From Bacillota bacterium (GTDB lineage: Bacteria; Bacillota_A; Clostridia; Tissierellales; Peptoniphilaceae), in contig JAEZZN010000051.1 of assembly GCA_023418535.1 (NCBI GenBank), positions 1-27,528 of the forward strand: 27,528 nt of DNA, given 5' to 3'. Under the pieces are notes generated by a model. The model did no database searches, was not told the DNA's origin, and saw only the letters and a list, made by a program, of their open reading frames with translations. Each line of letters starts with the position of its first letter. The stretch's first letter is position 1. Positions 22,998-27,528 of this stretch are shown here, piece after piece. The position numbers and the translations under genes are program-made.

Positions 22998-23513
22998 ATG
23001 CCTATAATATTGGGAAATCAACAAACGCAAAATACAAATAATTCAGTAGGTGGTTTATCTTTCTTTGTTATACTTTATTTAGCACTTGCAGGATATTTCC
23101 TATATAGAGCATTTTCAACTATTAAAGCTAATAGAAATGCAAAAGGGGAAATCTATAAGGTAACAAAACAAAACAGTATGATGATGAATGTATTATTGGT
23201 TTTAATAGCTGGTCTTGGAATTTATAATATAATTGAAGGATTATTGCTAAATGGAGCTTTAATGTTACTTTTATCATTGTCATTAGGATTTGAATCTATC
23301 ACAAAAAATGTTATAGCAAGCAATGGTTTTGTTGCAGATGCTAAATGGATAGAATGGGATCAATTAAAAAAATGGCAAATAGATAAAGAAAAAGGAGAAG
23401 TTACTGTTTTATATAAAAAGGGTATTGATGAAAAGACAGGATTTTTCAGAATAAAGAAAGAAGAAGCAAATTTAATACAAGATTTATTTAAAAAATATAA
23501 ATTAAAAAAATAA
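22998..23513 (+). CDS. Membrane protein of unknown function (possible DUF5673/PH-like C-terminal domain)
   Basis: A 171-residue protein I do not firmly recognise. It has a short polar N-terminus (NQQTQNTNNS), a membrane helix at about 20-38, a basic linker, two closely spaced helices at about 63-98, and a soluble C-terminal part (100-171) with WIEWDQLKKWQIDKEKGEV followed by predicted beta strands. That pattern resembles small bacterial PH-like or DUF5673-type domains after a membrane hairpin, but I cannot confirm it. It starts one base after ftsH stops, with AAGGAG 6 bases before ATG 22998; a longer reading frame from 22977 lies inside ftsH and is less likely. Coupling to ftsH hints at membrane homeostasis, which is only a guess. 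Confidence 0.72.
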   Translation: MPIILGNQQTQNTNNSVGGLSFFVILYLALAGYFLYRAFSTIKANRNAKGEIYKVTKQNSMMMNVLLVLIAGLGIYNIIEGLLLNGALMLLLSLSLGFESITKNVIASNGFVADAKWIEWDQLKKWQIDKEKGEVTVLYKKGIDEKTGFFRIKKEEANLIQDLFKKYKLKK

Positions 23514-23561
23514 AAAATAATAAATGACTGGTATCTTAAAAGAACTAGATCGGAGGATATT

Positions 23562-24140
23562 ATGAAAAATACAAAAGATATGACATTAGTAGCTTTAATG
23601 TCAGCAATTATTATTGTTATGTTAGCTATTCCAGGACTTGGTTATATTCCGCTACCATTTATGAATGCAACATTAGTGCATATCCCAGTAATTATATTAG
23701 CGATTGTTAAAGGACCAAAGTTAGGAGCACTGATAGGTGGAGTATTTGGCGTTTCATCTTTGATAAATTCATTGATTAGACCTAATATCACATCTTTTAT
23801 ATTTATTAATCCATTAGTTTCAGTATTACCAAGAATACTTATAGGATTAATAACAGGTTATATATCTAAACTTCTTAATAAAAAGAAATGGAAATATAAT
23901 TTGCAAAATATAATTCCAGCGGGAATAGGTTCAATGGTTAATACTGTCGGTGTTTTAGGTATGATATATTTATTATATGCAAAAGATTATTTAGAAGTGA
24001 CAGGAAAAGTTGGTAGCAATGCATTTTTAGTAATAGGATATATAGCAATTACTCAAGGTGTAGTAGAGATGATTATTTCTATGATTATTGCAACTCCAAT
24101 AGCTAACGCTTTATTAAAACTAAACAAGGGAAATTTATGA
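23562..24140 (+). CDS. ECF transporter S component (possibly pantothenate)
   Basis: A 192-residue membrane protein with about six helices. The N-terminal LVALMSAIIIVMLAIPGLGY and the APRI/ILIGLITGY-like helix region are typical of ECF-type vitamin transporter S components, which bind the substrate and dock on a shared EcfAA'T module (not in this window). The gene overlaps coaX, the pantothenate kinase gene, by an ATGA junction, so pantothenate (PanT-like) is the best substrate guess by context. Sequence alone does not prove specificity. A strong CGGAGG site precedes the start. No riboswitch-like structure is evident in the 48 bases upstream. Confidence 0.8.
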   Translation: MKNTKDMTLVALMSAIIIVMLAIPGLGYIPLPFMNATLVHIPVIILAIVKGPKLGALIGGVFGVSSLINSLIRPNITSFIFINPLVSVLPRILIGLITGYISKLLNKKKWKYNLQNIIPAGIGSMVNTVGVLGMIYLLYAKDYLEVTGKVGSNAFLVIGYIAITQGVVEMIISMIIATPIANALLKLNKGNL

Positions 24141-24934
24141 TTTTATTAATTGATATAGGAAATACAAATGTTGTTTTAGGAATCTATGATAAAAATAAAA
24201 AGATTAAATCATGGAGACTCGAAACTAGACAAACTAAAACTGATGATGAATATGGATCTCAAATTGAATCTATATTGACTCATGAAAATATAAAAACTGA
24301 AGATATTAAAGATGTGGTGATTGCTTCTGTAGTACCTACATTACAACATACATTTAAGGTGCTTTGTAAAAAATATTTAAATAGAACACCTATAGTTGTA
24401 GGGGAGAATACAAGAACAGGAATGCCTATAAAGCACGATAATCCTAGAGAAGTAGGAGCTGATAGAATAGCAAACTCCGTAGCATTGGTTGAACATTATA
24501 AATTGCCTGCCATTTTAATCGATATGGGTACAGCAGTTACATTTGATGTAGTAAGTAAAAATGGAGAATATTTAGGTGGGGCTATTTCTCCAGGGCTTGG
24601 AATAGCTTCAGAAGCACTATTTGAAAGAACATCGAAATTACCAAGAATTGAAGTTATTAAACCTAAAAATGCTATAGGGAAATCAACTGTTGACGCAATG
24701 AAATCAGGATTATTTTATGGATTTATAGGTTTAATAGATAATGTAATTGAACAAATATTGCTAGAGTTAAATGAAGACAAAGATAATGTTAGCATTATAG
24801 CTACTGGTGGTTATTCAGAAATGATAACAAAAAATTCAAAATACCTTCAATCAAATGATCAAGATATTACACTTGAAGGAATGAGAATTATATACGAAAA
24901 AACAATTGAGAGTAGAAAGAATGAAATCAATTAA
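24137..24934 (+). CDS. coaX: Type III pantothenate kinase
   Basis: A 265-residue ASKHA-fold kinase: LLIDIGNTNVVLGIYD at the start (phosphate loop), GADRIANSVAL near 111, IDMGTAVTFDVV near 129 and GGAISPGLGIASEALFERTS near 146, all hallmarks of CoaX. It phosphorylates pantothenate, the first step of coenzyme A synthesis. It overlaps the ECF S component upstream by four bases (uptake plus first kinase) and the MATE gene downstream by 14 bases. Confidence 0.97.
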   Translation: MILLIDIGNTNVVLGIYDKNKKIKSWRLETRQTKTDDEYGSQIESILTHENIKTEDIKDVVIASVVPTLQHTFKVLCKKYLNRTPIVVGENTRTGMPIKHDNPREVGADRIANSVALVEHYKLPAILIDMGTAVTFDVVSKNGEYLGGAISPGLGIASEALFERTSKLPRIEVIKPKNAIGKSTVDAMKSGLFYGFIGLIDNVIEQILLELNEDKDNVSIIATGGYSEMITKNSKYLQSNDQDITLEGMRIIYEKTIESRKNEIN

Positions 24935-26285
24935 TAAAAAGCTTAATTTAACCGAAGGGAGCATTCTCAAGAATTTAATTCTACTGAGTGCTCCTTTAAT
25001 GGCTACATCATTTATTAATATGGCCTATAATCTTACAGATACAGCTTGGTTAGGACGTCTGGGAACTGATGCTGTAGCAGCGACAGGATCTGTAGGATAT
25101 TTTGTGTGGATGTCGGCAGCTGTTGCTGATATTGCAAGAGTTGGAACGTCTGTTTTTGTTGCTCAAGAATATGGAAGTGGACATACAAAAAGATTAAATG
25201 ATACCATAAAAAATGGAATAGTCTTACTTTTTATACTTATTGGATTATTTACATCTATAATAATTGGATTCACAGATAATATCCTAAATTTTTATAGTTT
25301 AACTGATCATGTTCATAGTATGGCTAAATCATATTTAACAATATTTGCACTTGGTTTTATTATAAATGGTCTTAATATGATATTTTCCAATATTTATAAT
25401 AGTATAGGGAATAGTTTTTATCCATTTGCAGCCAATGTCGTAGGTCTTGTGTTGAATATAATAGTGGATCCAATTTTAATATTTGGATTAGGACCAATTA
25501 AACCTTTGGGAGTAGCAGGTGCAGCATTAGCATCAGTATTTTCCCAAATTGTTGTATTAACAATATTTGCTGTAGACATTATAAAAACTAAAAATGAAAT
25601 TTATACAGGTATTATTCATGGAAAAATTTATTTAGAAAATATTTTGGTCAAGTTTAAGAAAGGATTTCCTGTTGGATTTATGTCAGTTATACATGCATCC
25701 ATTACAGGATTACTTATGAAGTATATGTCAAATTATGGCTCAGGTCCAATAGCGGCTTATTCAATAGGTTCAATGGTTGAGTCTATTACATGGAGAACAG
25801 CAGATGGTCTTCAAGTTGGGATAACAGCTTTTATAGGTCAAAACTTTGGAGCTAAATTGTATAGTAGATTAAAAGATGTAATTAAGAAGTCCATGGGATT
25901 AATTGTATTAGTAGGGTTGATAGGTACATTTGTTATAGGAGTATTTAGATATCCTTTATTTAAATTGTTTTTACCTGATGATCCGCAAACAATAGAGATG
26001 GGTGCTCAATACTTGTTGATATTATCAATGTCACAACTTGGGATGGCCTTTGAAATAGGAGCATCTGGAGTGTTTTATGGTATGGGAAAAACTCACATTC
26101 AGGCAATCATATCAACAGTATTTAATATAGCTAGAATACCAATCTCAATTCTATTAATGTCATATTTTGGATATCAAGGTATATGGATGGCTATAACAAT
26201 CTCATCTATATTTAAAGGAATTTTTGCATTTGTATTTTTAAGAATAGAATATAAAAAAATAGATGAACAATTTGTAGAAGCATAG
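24921..26285 (+). CDS. MATE family multidrug/Na+ efflux transporter
   Basis: A 454-residue membrane protein with about twelve helices in two similar halves. MATE family marks include LILLSAPLMATSFINMAYNL, DTAWLGRLGTDAVAATGSVG near the N-terminus and GPLGVAGAALASVFSQ-like text (PLGVAGAALASVFSQIVV) near residue 195. Substrates cannot be predicted; members export drugs or metabolites using Na+ or H+. ATG 24921 is preferred over TTG 24906; both lie inside the 3' end of coaX, and ribosome binding sites are weak in each case. Transcription probably ends at the IS-borne terminator at 26350-26386. Confidence 0.9.
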   Translation: MKSINKKLNLTEGSILKNLILLSAPLMATSFINMAYNLTDTAWLGRLGTDAVAATGSVGYFVWMSAAVADIARVGTSVFVAQEYGSGHTKRLNDTIKNGIVLLFILIGLFTSIIIGFTDNILNFYSLTDHVHSMAKSYLTIFALGFIINGLNMIFSNIYNSIGNSFYPFAANVVGLVLNIIVDPILIFGLGPIKPLGVAGAALASVFSQIVVLTIFAVDIIKTKNEIYTGIIHGKIYLENILVKFKKGFPVGFMSVIHASITGLLMKYMSNYGSGPIAAYSIGSMVESITWRTADGLQVGITAFIGQNFGAKLYSRLKDVIKKSMGLIVLVGLIGTFVIGVFRYPLFKLFLPDDPQTIEMGAQYLLILSMSQLGMAFEIGASGVFYGMGKTHIQAIISTVFNIARIPISILLMSYFGYQGIWMAITISSIFKGIFAFVFLRIEYKKIDEQFVEA

Positions 26286-26324
26286 ATTTAAAATTAATAA
26301 AGAAAAAATATAGAATTATAAGGT

Positions 26325-26492
26325 GACCCCAAAAAGTTGGACTTTAAATCAGAGACATTTACAGAATTTGTCTCTGTTTTTTTTTTGTCCATATATTTCT
26401 CTTAGGAGGGCTCGAATCTAGTGGAATTTAATTTTATATACCCTACTGGACCTAAATAATTAAGTTGGTTTTTAGGGGCAACTTTTAGGGTC
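26325..26492 (-). mobile_element. Non-coding IS3-family (IS150-like) remnant or MITE
   Basis: A 168-base segment bounded by near-inverted ends: GACCCCAAAAAGTTG on the left, and on the right the complement of GACCCTAAAAGTTG. It is flanked on both sides by AGGT (26321-26324 and 26493-26496), as expected for a target duplication. The outer T and A of the AGGT copies also extend the inverted repeat to TGACCC...GGGTCA. The TGACCCC-AAAAAGTT terminus is typical of IS3/IS150-type elements in low-GC Gram-positives. Read on the minus strand, the order hairpin then ...CAACTTTTTGGGGTCA looks like the right end downstream of an IS3 orfB. No transposase frame remains, so it is either an internally deleted copy or a MITE mobilised by a related IS elsewhere. 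Confidence 0.62.
26350..26386 (+). terminator. Rho-independent terminator inside the IS3-like remnant
   Basis: CAGAGACA pairs with TGTCTCTG (26350-26357 with 26369-26376), followed by ten T. It acts on + strand transcripts coming from the MATE gene. IS elements often carry such a hairpin at their ends to block incoming transcription, which here seems to have become the operon's terminator. Confidence 0.82.
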
Positions 26493-26585
26493 AGGTCATT
26501 TTTAATTATTATTTTATTTTTATAATTTCATCATTTTTTGATGAAAAAAAAGAATAACTATTAACTATTTTCTTGTTCAAATATA

Positions 26586-26614
26586 TTGACTAATATTAAC
26601 ATAAATACTAAAAT
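26586..26614 (+). promoter_or_regulatory. Sigma-A promoter for the lipoprotein gene
   Basis: TTGACT (26586-26591), a 17-base spacer and TAAAAT (26609-26614). The predicted start of transcription is near 26621, giving an untranslated leader of about 85 bases. This agrees with the gene being monocistronic between two terminators. Confidence 0.62.
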
Positions 26615-26622
26615 ACATTTAA

Positions 26623-26634
26623 GAATACGTATTC
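26623..26634. promoter_or_regulatory. Palindrome at the expected transcription start (possible operator)
   Basis: GAATACGTATTC is a perfect 12-base palindrome lying just downstream of the -10 box, where a repressor would block initiation. No regulator gene is adjacent. Short AT-rich palindromes can occur by chance, so this is tentative. Confidence 0.35.
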
Positions 26635-26707
26635 ATAAATGTTAGCGTTTTAGATTTTTAACGAAATATTTATTATCAAATTATCAAAAAATATTATGAG
26701 GGAAGTT

Positions 26708-27331
26708 ATGATAACTACAGTGATGCGTATGAAGTTAAATAAGAGAATAATATTGTTAATAATAATTATTATTTTAACTACTTCATGCGATAGTAAATAT
26801 ATGGAAGTTTCAAAAGAAGAATCAAATATAGAAACTGTAAAAGAAAAAGCAAAAGAACCTGTAAAAGAAAAAGTTCCAAATAATTCTAATGATAAAAACA
26901 AAAAAGATAATTTTTATAGCCATAGAGATGAAATGATTAGTCTGATAGATAAAGGAAAAATTTTAAATATAAATATTGATTCAAACAGTACTGATAAAGA
27001 TATGTATATATACGTAACATTAAAAAATGAAAAAACAATTCTTAAAGATTTAGATAAAATAATGATTGGATTATCAGTTCAAGAATATAATGATGAATTA
27101 TTCACAAACATTTCGAAATTAGACAAATCTAAGAAATATTGGGAAATAAAGTTAAATGAAGGCAAATTAGAAGAAGTGTATGATATAAATATTTCAAAAG
27201 AATCAAACTTATTAACAAACAAAGATAAAGAATTGATAATGAGTAAGAGTAAGTCAACTATATTAAGATTTGATATTTTCGTAGATGAGCATAGTCCTAT
27301 TAAAATATACAATCATTTTCTGAATAAATAA
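26708..27331 (+). CDS. Hypothetical lipoprotein, orphan
   Basis: A 207-residue predicted exported protein that I do not recognise. A basic N-terminus (MKLNKR) and a hydrophobic stretch of isoleucine and leucine lead to LTTSC, an atypical but plausible lipobox with Cys27 as the lipidated residue. A Lys/Glu-rich low-complexity linker follows (KEKAKEPVKEKVP), then a C-terminal domain of about 130 residues with alternating predicted strands (MYIYVTLKNEKTIL, KYWEIKLNEGKLEEV, ILRFDIFVDE). ATG 26708 is chosen because GAGGGAAG lies just upstream; ATG 26696 would add four residues, and ATG codons at 26723 and 26729 are also possible. It has its own promoter and terminator and no functional neighbour. 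Its adjacency to an IS remnant suggests, but does not prove, acquisition. Confidence 0.7.
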   Translation: MITTVMRMKLNKRIILLIIIIILTTSCDSKYMEVSKEESNIETVKEKAKEPVKEKVPNNSNDKNKKDNFYSHRDEMISLIDKGKILNINIDSNSTDKDMYIYVTLKNEKTILKDLDKIMIGLSVQEYNDELFTNISKLDKSKKYWEIKLNEGKLEEVYDINISKESNLLTNKDKELIMSKSKSTILRFDIFVDEHSPIKIYNHFLNK

Positions 27332-27416
27332 ACTATCTATTAAAAATGGGATAAATTTATTTTAAATTATTTTTAATTGTTTATTTACTCAGTAATTATT
27401 TAAGGTTCTACAATAA

Positions 27417-27456
27417 ATAGTGTTGGTGGATAAATTCTACTAACACTATCTTTTTT
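27417..27456 (+). terminator. Rho-independent terminator after the lipoprotein gene
   Basis: A 14-bp stem (27417-27430 with 27436-27449, two G-U pairs) with a TAAAT loop is followed by C and six T. It lies about 85 bases after the lipoprotein stop codon. Confidence 0.85.
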
Positions 27457-27518
27457 ATAAATAAAAAAGACAAATTGTTCAGTTTAACTTAGAATTAGAA
27501 TAACTACAAACTTCAACC

Positions 27519-27524
27519 AAGGAG
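27519..27524 (+). promoter_or_regulatory. Likely ribosome binding site of a gene starting beyond the window
   Basis: AAGGAG, followed by AACA, ends the window. This is the spacing expected just before a start codon, so another + strand gene probably begins within a few bases after 27528. TAGAAT boxes at 27490-27495 and 27496-27501 could be its -10 element, but no good -35 partner is seen. Confidence 0.45.
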
Positions 27525-27528
27525 AACA

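Larger units (their letters stand above)
26286..26585. other. Gene-free stretch after the MATE gene
   Basis: The gene-free interval between the MATE gene and the lipoprotein gene runs to about 420 bases. It holds the IS3-like remnant at 26325-26492 with its terminator and, downstream, a hairpin TTTCATCA-TTTTT-TGATGAAA (26526-26546) that has no T run on either strand. The promoter region of the lipoprotein follows. I see no small gene in it. Confidence 0.6.

Noticed and set aside
23514..23561. Riboswitch upstream of the ECF S component
   Set aside because: Only 48 bases are available and no convincing conserved stem is visible.
26526..26546. Hairpin TTTCATCA-TTTTT-TGATGAAA as a terminator
   Set aside because: No T run follows on either strand (A-rich DNA follows on the + strand and mixed AT on the other), so it is listed only as an AT-rich hairpin.
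1..27528. CRISPR array, tRNA, rRNA or tmRNA genes
   Set aside because: No regularly spaced repeats, cloverleaf with a GTTCGA-type arm, or rRNA-like block was found by reading; a dedicated tRNA or Rfam scan was not possible.

Overview
This 27.5 kb window is a strongly AT-rich, almost fully coding stretch of chromosome from a low-GC, Gram-positive, probably anaerobic firmicute. Arginine is mostly AGA, ribosome binding sites are AGGAGG-like, and neighbouring genes commonly overlap by 1 to 10 bases. The gene order (radC-mreBCD-pbp2-minD-RNase E/G-rplU-prp-rpmA-obgE-yhbY-nadD-yqeK-rsfS, then secG-rnr-smpB, rqcP-divIC-tilS-ftsH, coaX) is a classic Clostridia-type core arrangement. My best guess is a Tissierellia/Peptoniphilaceae-like organism. 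That placement is an inference from gene order and composition, not from a marker-gene tree. Almost all genes lie on the + strand; the only convincing minus-strand gene is a glucose-type PTS IIA protein.

Layout. 1-125: a run of GC-rich hairpins unlike its surroundings, probably the right end of an IS200/IS605-type element with its structured RNA. 266-2227: a PTS_EIIC_2 membrane protein, then a NusG domain II protein and a Gx transporter, a pair also found in extracellular electron transfer loci. 2237-10185: radC, then the cell-shape and division block (mreB, mreC, mreD, a giant PBP2, a MinD-like protein without an ATP-binding site, and a shortened RNase E/G). 10187-11279: the L21-Prp-L27 ribosomal unit with its own strong promoter, a probable L21 leader and a terminator. 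11290-14986: obgE, yhbY, nadD, yqeK, rsfS and a ComEA-like HhH protein. 15041-18414: secG with its own promoter and a hairpin terminator, then rnr-smpB and a cyclodeaminase-family gene. 18416-18441: a perfect bidirectional terminator shared with the minus-strand PTS IIA gene. 19124-22996: rqcP, a DivIC/FtsB protein, tilS and ftsH. 22998-26285: a membrane protein of unknown function, an ECF S component (possibly for pantothenate), coaX and a MATE transporter. 26325-26492: a 168 bp non-coding IS3-like remnant with near-inverted ends and an AGGT direct repeat. 26586-27456: a monocistronic orphan lipoprotein with promoter, palindrome and terminator.

The most interesting signal is reductive change in the morphogenesis block. 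The product at 8623-9192 follows MinD almost end to end, including a C-terminal amphipathic membrane-targeting helix, but all nucleotide-binding motifs are gone and no MinC or MinE is beside it. The neighbouring MreB has altered ATP-binding loops, PBP2 carries several hundred extra residues before its transpeptidase domain, and the RNase E/G keeps its catalytic aspartate pair but ends before the zinc-link. Together these suggest a rod-type elongation and division-site system re-purposed, or decaying, in a coccoid lineage. No CRISPR array, tRNA, rRNA, prophage or defence island was seen.
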